A stretch of 64,000 nt of DNA from an uncultured Bacteroidales bacterium (GTDB lineage Bacteria; Bacteroidota; Bacteroidia; Bacteroidales; P3), in the NCBI GenBank assembly GCA_947168515.1, contig CAMVMF010000006.1:27966-91965 (forward strand), given 5' to 3'. Below, in pieces: positions 55,018 to 63,452 of the stretch (its first letter is position 1; each line of letters starts with the position of its first letter). The position numbers were made by a program, and so were the translations under genes. The notes below the pieces were generated by a model, which was not told the origin of the DNA, searched no databases, and worked only from the letters and a program-made list of their open reading frames with translations.

Positions 55018-55420
55018 AAGAAAAAAAAACAATTTGTATATTCAACCTCAAAGTGCACCTCATGTTAAAAAAGAAGAACAGCCTATCAGACACCACTCCC
55101 CTATAAACGCTGACATAACCACGTATTAGTGTCACAGCCTGACTTTTCCTAAGTCCTTTGTATAGATGAGATACCTCCCGCCCACTCAGGAGGGAATCCC
55201 TCCCAGAAATCATCAAGTGACTTGTGTGTCGAATCCTGATGGTTTCACCTCTATAGGGTACCCTGCCTTTGATCATTCAAATAAACTTGTGAGGGATGTG
55301 GGGAATGTATAGAAATACGGAAATAATTCACACTGGATTCACTGATAATAGCAAATTGTTTGTTTGGGAACGGCACTAAAAAAGAAGGTACTCGTCCATA
55401 AAAAAGATGACATTTCTAGA
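55018..55420. other. Upstream region of the cluster, no gene seen
   Basis: About 400 bases. GGAGGGA and TCCCTCC form an inverted repeat at 55189-55203. No frame looks coding. Confidence 0.45.
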
Positions 55421-55424
55421 AAAC

Positions 55425-55756
55425 ATGGCCAAACTATGGATAAATAAGGGAAATAAAAGAAAAGGATTTGCATTTTCGCTCATTTATAGACGCTACGAAA
55501 TCTCTTTTGGTATTCGGAACAAGTTTGAGCCGAAAGCGACGGCGGATGCCGTCAACCAATAACTAAAAGGCTGTTCAGGTCATAAAAAAAGAAGACCGTT
55601 TGGTCTTCTTTTTTTGGTGCCCGGAACAGGAACGCTTAAAGCACTTTCAACTAATTACAACTGTTTGTAGTTGTGAACTTTGTGATTATTTATACGTTCA
55701 AATAACACAGTAAAAACTGGTAATATAACTGAAATATGGCCAAACTATGGCCAATG
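55425..55756. repeat. Recombination-site-like repeat, copy 1
   Basis: Left arm ATGGCCAAACTATGG at 55425; a diverged copy of the arm-to-core segment to about 55525; a 14-bp hairpin at 55584-55615; the exact core GGTGCCCGGAACAGGAACGC at 55616-55635; and a right arm ATGGCCAAACTATGGCCAA at 55735, 100 bases past the core. The stop of the AlbA_2 gene follows 10 bases later. The reverse complement of the core reads like a tRNA 3' end (CCTGT, TCCGGGC, A, CCA). Confidence 0.75.
55584..55615. terminator. Perfect bidirectional hairpin inside repeat copy 1
   Basis: AAAAAAAGAAGACC and its inverse form 14-bp arms around a 4-base loop, with T-runs on both strands. It abuts the 22-bp core. Confidence 0.75.
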
Positions 55757-55765
55757 GATTTCAAA

Positions 55766-57387
55766 TTATTTGAATGCACAATCCTTTATCAATTGCCGAC
55801 CAGCCTCTGTCAACACATACTTCTGTTTTGACGAGTTCGGCTTGTCGGGAATAGTTGGTGTTGCAAGATTGGTGTCTAAAAGGATATTCAAGCACGTTCG
55901 TCTAAATCTGGTACGGTTGGTTTGATTAAGAATGTCCATCAGTTCTATTATTGACTTCTCCTCTTGTAGTGCCAAGAATGCTCCAACTACAAGTTCAAAA
56001 TCCGCCCCCTTGACTTGGGACACAACTTGGGACACAACTTGGGACAATTTTTGTTTAAGTTGCTCATTCTTATCAGGTTCAACTTGGGACAAGACTTGGG
56101 ACACGGCATTAGATAGGCCCTCTCCAATAAAGTCAGGATGACAGGGAATATCTATCAAGAAATAGGCACGGTTTTCATCGGTTTCTATTGTTGCCGGAGA
56201 AGAACCGTTATCCTTAAGTTTCCTCTGAATTGTGGGTATGCCTGTGGCTCGACCTTCCGTCAATTCCAGCTCCTTCAGGAATTCTCCCAATCGGCGGTTA
56301 CGGTATTTCCGGCAACGGAGCGTCTGAGCCTTTCTCACTACATCTATCGGGATGGAGCGGTCGGGACCTCCGTGATTCAATATTGAGATTCGGTTGGGTT
56401 CAATAGTAATCTCTACGGGTTCCCGCTCATTATAGTTTCTATGGTATAGAGCGTTCACCACGGCCTCCTCCAATGCTTGATACGGATAGTTGAAATACCG
56501 TATTGAATGTTCGTCGTCGGGCTGTTTCTTGATTTGCTCCTTTATCACGTTCGTCCGCAGATACGACATAGCGTCCCTTATCATCATCGGCACGGAGCCT
56601 TTGATAGTCGGCATCTCGATGATGTTGTCCGGGTTGTTTTCCCTGCCTTCGGGAAATATCACAATATCCACTTGGGTGGTTCTGAAGAATTTTTCAGGAT
56701 GCTCACAAAACATCATAGCTGCCACGTTTTTGATGCATCGCTTCTCAGTTGGGCCTTCCAATAGGTCCATCTGTTCCAAAACGCCTTCAAGGTCGTTCAC
56801 CAAGTCCTCGTTCTGCAGTTTACTGTCCACCCTCACCAAATAGTCTTTCACCAATAGCGGTGAGATATCCGAGAGTTTGATGTCAGGATTGCCACGGTCG
56901 TCGAATGGCACTCTATTGGCCATATCCCGAAGTTCATCCAGCTGTTCTCCTTTTGCCTCAACAGAAGATGTCCCGTAACGGATATAAAACACGGGTTTCT
57001 TCACTTTGGCCGTGACATCAGAGGGTGCAGAGTACGGTCGGTTGACACCTGACGGGACCCATATCACCAATACGTTCTCACCATCCACATCTTCGACCGA
57101 GATTCGTGGAGCATAGAATGGCTCAATCAATTGGTTGTATTGAAGTATTTCCCGTTGAATCTTGTCCAACTGGTTTGTTGGGATTCCCTTGACGGGTCTC
57201 TTCGCCATTCCATTCTCTTCTTCCACCCCACGAGGATGTAGCCGCCACCAAGGTTATCAAAGTCGTTGGCGAAGGCACAGATGGTATGATATATTGCCAC
57301 TGGGTTCCAACCTTTCTTGAATTCAATCCGGTTGGACTCCACTTTCCTTTGGTTCAGGAGATCTTCTATGTTGATAGGTAGAGACAT
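55766..57387 (-). pseudogene. AlbA_2/Schlafen-type ATP-binding protein, frameshifted near N-terminus
   Basis: Two frames form one protein. Frame 1, from 57387, gives [40 protein letters not shown] and LGGGYILVG, the AlbA_2 start. One G appears to be missing in the run at 57226-57229, after which the other frame continues [14 protein letters not shown] to the stop at 55766. The rest includes the HATPase_c_4-type C-terminus (EAVVNALYHRNYNEREPVEI, RATGIPTIQRKL), a linker with SQVVSQVVSQV coded by 12-bp DNA repeats, and a winged helix. AlbA_2 proteins occur in defence loci. It is dead, phase-variable or mis-sequenced. Confidence 0.78.
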
Positions 57388-57529
57388 AATTTACCGTGTA
57401 TAACGTCAATAGTTACAAAAAATTGTGTTATCAACTACTATAAACACTTTTTTAATACTATGAAGATATCGCGAAATGCCCTAAAACACATTCGGGGTGT
57501 GCCGGCAAGCATACCCCTTTTTTATTCCA

Positions 57530-57705
57530 TTTTCCGAAAATATGGCCAAACTATGGCAAAACTGGGATATAAAAGAAAAAAGATTTTGCATTTTCACTCA
57601 TTTAGAGTTACTTGCAAAATCTCTTTGGTGCCCGGAACAGGAACGCTTTAATTATTTCTTGTTATGTCCAATTGTCTATAATTGTGTCTCTTGCAGTTGT
57701 TTGTA
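57530..57705. repeat. Recombination-site-like repeat, copy 2 (right arm lost to IS630)
   Basis: Nearly identical to copy 3. Left arm ATGGCCAAACTATGGC at 57542; inverted repeat GATTTTGCA / TGCAAAATC; core at 57627-57648; then AT-rich sequence to 57705, where an IS630-type element is inserted at a TA. The sequence beyond the element no longer matches the other copies. Confidence 0.8.
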
Positions 57706-57722
57706 TAAGTAAGTAGTCAAAA

Positions 57723-57853
57723 TTAAGCTGCATAATGGGAGTGATTAATAAACTGAGATATTCCTACAGAAGCCAAAGCTCTGTTGGCGGCGTAGAAGAG
57801 AGTGTCGGTAGATGCGTAATCCTGTGGACGTATCCATTTGCCTTTCAACATAC
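57723..57853 (-). pseudogene. IS630 transposase, C-terminal piece
   Basis: The frame LKGKWIRPQDYASTDTLFYA, then ANRALASVG to a stop at 57723, continues the transposase cut at 58929. Rejoining the flanks restores TLWRMLKGKW. Confidence 0.8.
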
Positions 57854-57929
57854 CTAAATTCCAGTTACAAGTGCAACACTAAGTAGAAAAAAAAGAGTAC
57901 CAAAATTTGGTACTCTCAGGTAAAATGAC

Positions 57930-57937
57930 TACTTTTG
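57930..57937 (+). promoter_or_regulatory. -7 element of the IS30 transposase
   Basis: TACTTTTG (TAnnTTTG) lies 9 bases before the ATG at 57947. Confidence 0.45.
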
Positions 57938-57946
57938 TGTTGTCAA

Positions 57947-58921
57947 ATGAAAAGATATAATCACCTTACCAAAGAGCAAAGATACACAATTTCTGTGTGT
58001 CTGAGAAAAAAAATGTCGCTGTCGGCAATCGCAAAATTGATAGACGTCAGTAAATCAACCGTCAGCAGGGAGATAAAAAAGAACTCCAATATGTACCGAC
58101 ACTATGTCGCAATCGAAGCGCAGCAGTTCTCCGAGATGAGAAAAGCGATACCCAGGAGACCGAGGAAACTGTCAAAAGAGGATTGGCAGGACATCGAGCA
58201 GTGTCTCAAGAGACATTGGTCGCCGGAGACTATTGTCGGTGTCAGAAAACGCGAAGGAAAGACGTGTGTGTCGATTGAATGGTTATACCACATTATCCGG
58301 CGGGACAAAGAACGTGGAGGGACGCTCTACACCTACCTGCCGCATCACCTCAAACATCGCAAGAGAGCTGTGAGTTCGCGTATCCCTATCAAGGACCGTG
58401 TGAGCATTGACGAGCGCCCTGCCGTGGTGGATTCCAAATCACGTTTCGGCGACTGGGAGATGGACACCATCGTCGGCAAGGACGGCAAGGGTGCCATCGT
58501 CACCCTGGTCGAACGCACCACAAAGAAAATGCTCATGGCAAAGTCTCCTAAGGGAAAGAATGCAAAAGCTGTGGCCAAAGTCGTCGTCCAGTTGCTCCGG
58601 CCTTTCGAACGCCATGTCCTTTCCATCACCACTGACAACGGTACCGAATTCGCTGAACATAAGTACATTGCGAAAATACTGCACACCAAGGTCTATTTCA
58701 CCCACCCTTACTCCTCGTGGGAAAAGGGGCTAATCGAGAACACCAACAAGCTTATCCGGCAATACATCCCCAAAGACACCGACTTCTCTTCTCTTTCTGA
58801 CGACTACATCCTCTTTGTCCAGACTGAACTAAACCTTCGACCTAGAAAAAAATTGGATTTTTCTTCCCCGAAACAAAAATTCTTACTATCTTTGCACAAC
58901 AGTGTTGCACTTCGATGTTGA
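57947..58921 (+). CDS. IS30-family transposase
   Basis: 324 residues from MKRYNHLTKEQRYTI. N-terminal helix-turn-helix (LSAIAKLIDVSKSTVSREIKKN), then the DDE core: FGDWEMDTIVG, ITTDNGTEF, and the Glu in GLIENTNKLIRQY. The closing LNLRPRKKLDFSSPKQKF is the usual IS30 C-terminus. The stop lies inside the right inverted repeat. It is intact in length and motifs. The upstream Met four codons earlier overlaps the -7 element and is less likely. Confidence 0.93.
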   Translation: MKRYNHLTKEQRYTISVCLRKKMSLSAIAKLIDVSKSTVSREIKKNSNMYRHYVAIEAQQFSEMRKAIPRRPRKLSKEDWQDIEQCLKRHWSPETIVGVRKREGKTCVSIEWLYHIIRRDKERGGTLYTYLPHHLKHRKRAVSSRIPIKDRVSIDERPAVVDSKSRFGDWEMDTIVGKDGKGAIVTLVERTTKKMLMAKSPKGKNAKAVAKVVVQLLRPFERHVLSITTDNGTEFAEHKYIAKILHTKVYFTHPYSSWEKGLIENTNKLIRQYIPKDTDFSSLSDDYILFVQTELNLRPRKKLDFSSPKQKFLLSLHNSVALRC

Positions 58922-58928
58922 ATCTACA

Positions 58929-59440
58929 ATACGCCAGAGCGTCTCCGCGATGTTGAGATGCGGCGAATATGGCGGCAGGTAGAAAAGGAAGAGTCCCCGA
59001 CTCTCCCACACGGGTCTCATTTCCTTTATGATACGGCTTCGGTGAATGCTTGCGTTGTCAAGCACAACAACCATGTTTCTTGTTCTCGGTCTGAAGGACA
59101 GCCTGTCGAGGAAGTCCGCCACCATATCGGATGTTATGCTACATCGCGAGGTGAAACCCTCGTAGCGGTTGTCTCTGGTTGTCATTCCAAAGATGTTGAG
59201 CCTGGCAATCTTCTGGGACGGGATGAACACATCCTCCCCACGGAACTGCCAGCCATAAGGCACGTAGCCTTCGGTGCAGATGTGGCTTTCATCGGCGTAG
59301 AAGAGGTCTATTCCCCCTTCTTCTGCCTTCTGTTCAAGTTCTTGCAGCTTCTCTACCTTGTATTCGTAGAGCTGCGGCGAGGGTTTTCCCCTTGGGCGTT
59401 TCCTTATACGCTTATATCTTGCGCCAGTGCGGCTAAAAAA
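58929..59440 (-). pseudogene. IS630 transposase, catalytic (orfB) part, truncated
   Basis: Reached from orfA by a -1 shift at a T TTT TTA heptamer (59434-59440). Catalytic residues are visible: Asp in LFYADESHI, Asp in VVVLDNASIHRS, Glu in HLNIAETLWR. The frame is broken at the IS30 insertion; the end of the protein lies at 57723-57853. Confidence 0.8.
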
Positions 59441-59838
59441 CGTTTGAACGTGGACTCGCTGGCTTCCTTGCCGGTGGCTTGCTGCCACGCCTCCCGTGCC
59501 TTGTTCACGCTTTGGCGATCCTGCTCTATCGCAAGACGGACGGCCTCCTCGTCCGAACAGTCCATTATCGGCTTGCGCCCCCTTCCCGGTCTCGTCTCCA
59601 GACCCTTGATGCCTTCCGTCTTGTACCGGCACAGCCACTTGTTCACGGTGTGCTGCTCCATGTCCACTCTCTTGCCGACTTTTTCCGCAGACATTCCGTC
59701 CGCCTTCAGCAGTACAGCCAGGCATCTCATACGGAAACAATGCTTTTCTCCAAGGCGATACCCCTTTTCGAGTTCCCGCCTTTGTGCTTCGGTTAATTCC
59801 AAACGTGTTGTGCTTCTCATTTCCAATGTGTATTTCAC
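59404..59838 (-). CDS. IS630 transposase, helix-turn-helix (orfA) part
   Basis: 144 residues: two helix-turn-helix units (LELTEAQRRELEKGYRLGEK; MSAEKVGKRVDMEQHTVNKW), the Arg/Gly-rich hinge GLETRPGRGRKP and a final domain DEEAVRLAIEQDRQSV. The stop lies just after the slippery T TTT TTA, so the full enzyme would be made by -1 frameshifting. The interruption downstream makes it non-functional as an enzyme. Confidence 0.8.
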   Translation of the reverse strand: MKYTLEMRSTTRLELTEAQRRELEKGYRLGEKHCFRMRCLAVLLKADGMSAEKVGKRVDMEQHTVNKWLCRYKTEGIKGLETRPGRGRKPIMDCSDEEAVRLAIEQDRQSVNKAREAWQQATGKEASESTFKRFLAALAQDISV

Positions 59839-60006
59839 AGAGATAACGAGAAATGCAGCGTGATATTATATGTAAATTAAATTTGAACAATTACTTAATA
59901 TAAGTCTCATATATATAATTGTTTATCTATCTTCCCTTAACAATGCATGTATGTATGATTTAGGCCGCTTTAGAGCTGAAATAGCTGAAAAGGTATGTCA
60001 TCCTTG

Positions 60007-61308
60007 TCATTTCGATATCAAGTTGTCATATTGTTCACCTTTCATATAGTTACTTTTCACTTTGTTTACGGGGACTTTTGCCAGAAAGCCTTTTTCAACA
60101 AGACCTTCTAAGTCCAATCTGGCGGTAGGCTGACTCACACCAAATCGGTTCTCAACTTCCTTTACTGTAATGGACATCGTGGGATTATCTCTGAACAAAG
60201 ATATGATGGCAGCCTGCCTTTCGTTCACGCCATATGTTATTATGTAATCAGAATTGCTTTGTCTTTGGGCAACTTTTCTTTTGATATATACTTGAAGTTC
60301 TTTGAATGCCAATTCAAGTACCCTTAGGTGATAGGTGATGAAATAGCCCAAATCACCCCTGTCAGATTCGGTATAGAGGTACGACTTCTCATAACTTGCT
60401 TTACTCTTGTATATCACCCTTGATATGGAGAGGTATTCTGTCAGCCAATAGCCTTTCTTTAACATATACCAATAGAAGAGTGCTCTTGCAGTTCTGCCGT
60501 TTCCGTCTACAAAAGGATGCACATACGCCACCATAAAATGGATGATAATTGCTTTGATAATGGGATGAATAAACCCTTCTTCGTTATCGCTATTAGCGAA
60601 CTTGCACAGCTCTTCCACGAACATTGGAATATCCGTGTGTGAGGGAGGTGTATGAACGATTTCTCCCGTTATATCGTTTCCTACAACAACATCATCGGCT
60701 GTCCTGAATCGTCCCTCGTCGTCAGCCGAATCTAATGTCTGATGGGTCATCAAAGAATGGATATGCAGTAATAATTCTGGAGAAAGGTTCTCATCTTTAT
60801 GTTCCGTAATGAATTTGATAGAGGTATAATTGTTAAATATCATTTGCTCCGAACGGCTTCGTGGTGATATCTTCTTCCGAAGCATTTCTTTTGCAACTTT
60901 CCTAGTCGTAGAAGCACCCTCCATCTGGCTTGACGAGATGGCCTCTTCCATCAATGACGATATTAAATACTGGGTTCTGTCTTCATTAGGAATTACAGAC
61001 GAGCTGCCCCAAGTGCCACCAAAATTCATATCAAAGTAATGGCACTGCTGCTGCATTTTGTTTGTGATGAACAATGTCAGGCCGTATCTCTTCCAAATAA
61101 TTCTGCTTTGAGCAAATCTACTGAACTTAATTGCAGCCCATAGTTCCACAGCATCTATATCATTAGGACGGGGCTTATATTTCATATCAGACCAATACCA
61201 ATAGTTGTCATTAGCTTCACTTAATAGCTGACGTGCATCATCACGTTGAACTATTTCCAATGCCTTCTGGAAAGATTGTTCTTTTATTTGTGGAGGTTGT
61301 TCTATCAT
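60007..61308 (-). CDS. Fic-domain protein with winged helix
   Basis: 433 residues. The active-site motif HPFVDGNGRTAR (264-275) is complete, so AMP or another nucleotide-type group could be transferred to a target. The inhibitory-helix motif SSQMEG (126-131) fits (S/T)xxxE(G/N) and lies before the Fic core, so the protein restrains itself. A C-terminal winged helix (MSITVKEVENRFGVSQPTAR) suggests DNA binding. It is the only gene between repeat copies 2 and 3 besides the insertion sequences, and has its own -7 element. Confidence 0.9.
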   Translation of the reverse strand: MIEQPPQIKEQSFQKALEIVQRDDARQLLSEANDNYWYWSDMKYKPRPNDIDAVELWAAIKFSRFAQSRIIWKRYGLTLFITNKMQQQCHYFDMNFGGTWGSSSVIPNEDRTQYLISSLMEEAISSSQMEGASTTRKVAKEMLRKKISPRSRSEQMIFNNYTSIKFITEHKDENLSPELLLHIHSLMTHQTLDSADDEGRFRTADDVVVGNDITGEIVHTPPSHTDIPMFVEELCKFANSDNEEGFIHPIIKAIIIHFMVAYVHPFVDGNGRTARALFYWYMLKKGYWLTEYLSISRVIYKSKASYEKSYLYTESDRGDLGYFITYHLRVLELAFKELQVYIKRKVAQRQSNSDYIITYGVNERQAAIISLFRDNPTMSITVKEVENRFGVSQPTARLDLEGLVEKGFLAKVPVNKVKSNYMKGEQYDNLISK

Positions 61309-61332
61309 GTTTTATAGTCTCCTTTCAAAATG

Positions 61333-61340
61333 CAAAGATA
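61333..61340 (-). promoter_or_regulatory. -7 element of the Fic gene
   Basis: The reverse strand reads TATCTTTG, 24 bases before the start codon. Confidence 0.55.
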
Positions 61341-61600
61341 CGAAAATCCTTATAGATTCTTGAAAAACCTATAAGATTTTTTTCAACCATACTGCCGAAA
61401 TGAAATATAGATATGAATTACAGAATTATACATATTTAATATTTTACATCAAATAGACCTCGGCCTTACTAAAAACTTATAGATATTATAAACATCTATG
61501 AGATTTTTTTTGTTTTTGCCATCTATTTACACAACAATCAAAATGACCATGTGGTTTGTGAGTTTCCTGTTCCTTGCTAGTGGAGAAAAGTCAAGTGTGT

Positions 61601-61841
61601 TTTTCCGAAAACATGGCCAAACTATGGCCAAAACTGGGATATAAAAGAAAAAAGATTTTGCATTTTCACTCATTTAGAGTTACTTGCAAAATCTCTTTGG
61701 TGCCCGGAACAGGAACGCTTTAATTATTCCTTATTATGTTCAATTGTCTATAATCGTGTATCTTGCAATTATTTATGCACTCAAATAGCACATCAAAATC
61801 CAGTAAATCGTCAAAAAGGTGGCCAAAAGGTGGCCAAGGGG
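61601..61841. repeat. Recombination-site-like repeat, copy 3 (most complete)
   Basis: Left arm ATGGCCAAACTATGGCCAAA at 61613; inverted repeat GATTTTGCA / TGCAAAATC; core GGTGCCCGGAACAGGAACGC at 61699; AT-rich spacer; right arm with two GGTGGCCAA units at 61818. The stop of the second AlbA_2 gene follows 20 bases later, as in copy 1. From 61601 to about 61777 it is nearly identical to copy 2. Confidence 0.8.
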
Positions 61842-61860
61842 AATGAGTCAAACATAATCC

Positions 61861-63363
61861 TCATTTGACATAATAGCCACCGGTTTTCCTTGAGCCCCTA
61901 TACTCTATCAATCCATCTTCTGTAAGAACATCAATATGTCTGTCTATCGTAGGAAGGCTCTTTCCTGAAATATTAGAAATGTCTTTACGTTTGATACCAG
62001 GATTTAATCGGATAATGGTATATGTAGCCATTATCCTATCATTTATCTTATCATTTATCCTATCATTTATCCTATCATTTATCTTATCATTTACCCTATC
62101 ATTACCCCCCCTCGCAGGTATAGGTAGTACCAATTCCACCTCATCAACCTCAATCTTGTTTTTCAGTTCCGGTTCTCCCCAGTGGGCATCTTTCCAAGCA
62201 GATAAAATGGTTGGGAAACCAGACCCGACATTCTCTCCATAACCAATCATTCGGAGCATATTTTGGATTTTTGGATTACGAGCCTTGGAGTTACCACCTT
62301 CGTATATCATTTCGATAGGTAGTTTCAGCAGTCCAGGATTACGGAAACACAATCGGTCGTCGTGCTTTTCAACTCGTAGTATTCCGGCATCCATCAACAA
62401 GTCGGAGTGTATGATGGCATTTGTGAAAGCTTCTCTAACAGCCTTGTGTTGTGGAGTGTCATCCACTCTCTGTATACCTTCCATACGGAATGGTCTCGGA
62501 AGGTCTGCCGTGACTTTAGGTAATACTCTGCTGAAGAACTGATAGAGGTTGTTTTCCCAACGTCCATCGTATGTCAGTCTGTCGCTATAACGCTCATCAC
62601 CGATAAGATTACAGAAATCAAGGTAATCCATACGGAAGTTGGCAAACCGTTCTTGCACTGATAATCCCTTGCCGAACATCATCAGGCCAGCCATCGTAAG
62701 CCCTTCCTTGCCTGTTGCCCTGTCAATGATATAACCACCAAGATTCTTGAGAAATGTCTTGTCATCGACCTCATTCCATACGTGACCATCGTTCCTAAAT
62801 TGGAATAGAGTACGGTAACGGTGCAGTGTATCTATGTCGATGTCGTTCATATCATAATGTTCCAGCAGCATACCATCGTTTCCGTCCTCAAACGAGTCTC
62901 GTATCATCGCCCTCACCTGCCGTTCTGTACAATGATAATCACCCTCGTGGTTTCGTCTGTATGTTCCCTTATACACATTACCGTTCAAGTAAATAGGCTT
63001 AATTCTCCAATCGGCTTGTGGAACGTGGATGCATACTATCTGCACACCGTTTATCTCGACTGTATCCACATCATTACTACTAAGGATGTTTTCATTTACC
63101 TTATCACTGTTAATGGTGTTCCAGAAGTCATTGACAATCTTCTGTGCATCATCGACACCTTTGATTTGAAATCGTTTCTGGATGTCGGTTTCTTTACGAT
63201 TCTCCTCAATGCCCAAAAGAATCATTCCACCGATAGTGTTGGCAAATGCAGAGTATGTTTCCCATACCGATTTCGGGACTTCGGACTTTGCCCGTTTACA
63301 TTCCAAAGTCACACACTCTCCATTTAGCAGTGTTTCTATTATTGTGTTTTTATTGGTATCCAT
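61861..63363 (-). CDS. AlbA_2/Schlafen-type ATP-binding protein
   Basis: 500 residues. N-terminal AlbA_2 domain (TLECKRAKSEVPKSVWETYS, AFANTIGGMILLGIEEN), a middle region, and an HATPase_c_4-type domain (AVREAFTNAIIHSDLL, FRNPGLL, GYGENVGSGFPTIL). A linker of NDKINDRIN units coded by 12-bp repeats (62034-62103) leads to a winged helix (KRKDISNISGKSLPTIDRH). Such proteins are frequent in defence islands, and the family may bind nucleic acid. It is intact, unlike the relative at 55766-57387, to which it is similar only in layout. Its 3' end adjoins repeat copy 3. Confidence 0.85.
   Translation of the reverse strand: MDTNKNTIIETLLNGECVTLECKRAKSEVPKSVWETYSAFANTIGGMILLGIEENRKETDIQKRFQIKGVDDAQKIVNDFWNTINSDKVNENILSSNDVDTVEINGVQIVCIHVPQADWRIKPIYLNGNVYKGTYRRNHEGDYHCTERQVRAMIRDSFEDGNDGMLLEHYDMNDIDIDTLHRYRTLFQFRNDGHVWNEVDDKTFLKNLGGYIIDRATGKEGLTMAGLMMFGKGLSVQERFANFRMDYLDFCNLIGDERYSDRLTYDGRWENNLYQFFSRVLPKVTADLPRPFRMEGIQRVDDTPQHKAVREAFTNAIIHSDLLMDAGILRVEKHDDRLCFRNPGLLKLPIEMIYEGGNSKARNPKIQNMLRMIGYGENVGSGFPTILSAWKDAHWGEPELKNKIEVDEVELVLPIPARGGNDRVNDKINDRINDRINDKINDRIMATYTIIRLNPGIKRKDISNISGKSLPTIDRHIDVLTEDGLIEYRGSRKTGGYYVK
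62034..62103. repeat. 12-bp tandem repeat inside the AlbA_2 gene
   Basis: About six copies of CTATCATTTATC and variants encode a four-residue unit (Asn-Asp-Lys/Arg-Ile). Copy-number change would keep the frame. Confidence 0.85.
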
Positions 63364-63452
63364 ACCACCATTTCTTTGAATCTTTTAAGAAACGGATAAT
63401 TGCTGTATTTATTGTATAATCCAATGAATTTAAGACTCAGTGGAGGAACAAG

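Larger units (their letters stand above)
57854..58928 (+). mobile_element. IS30-family insertion sequence
   Basis: About 1075 bases with imperfect 26-bp inverted ends whose inner half AAGTGCAACACT is exact. The flanks carry a 4-bp duplication ATAC (57850-57853 and 58929-58932), consistent with insertion into the IS630 transposase gene. It holds one complete transposase and a promoter, so it may be active. Confidence 0.85.
57708..59895 (-). mobile_element. IS630-family element, interrupted by an IS30-family element
   Basis: The outer ends AGTAAGTAGTCAAAATTAA (left) and the inverse of the right end agree at 15 of 19 positions, with TA on both sides, as IS630 elements duplicate. Without the inserted IS30 the element is about 1.1 kb. 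It carries a two-frame transposase on the minus strand, split by the IS30 insertion. Confidence 0.8.

Noticed and set aside
55016..55276. 86-codon minus frame upstream of the cluster
   Set aside because: No family resemblance, and it covers inverted repeats that look regulatory.
55616..55637. A complete tRNA gene at the repeat core
   Set aside because: Only the last 16 or so bases resemble a tRNA 3' end; no anticodon or D arm precedes them in any copy.
57460..57712. Short frames beginning M-A-K-L-W inside the recombination-site-like repeats
   Set aside because: The three copies are open in different frames with different ends, so the DNA, not a peptide, is conserved.
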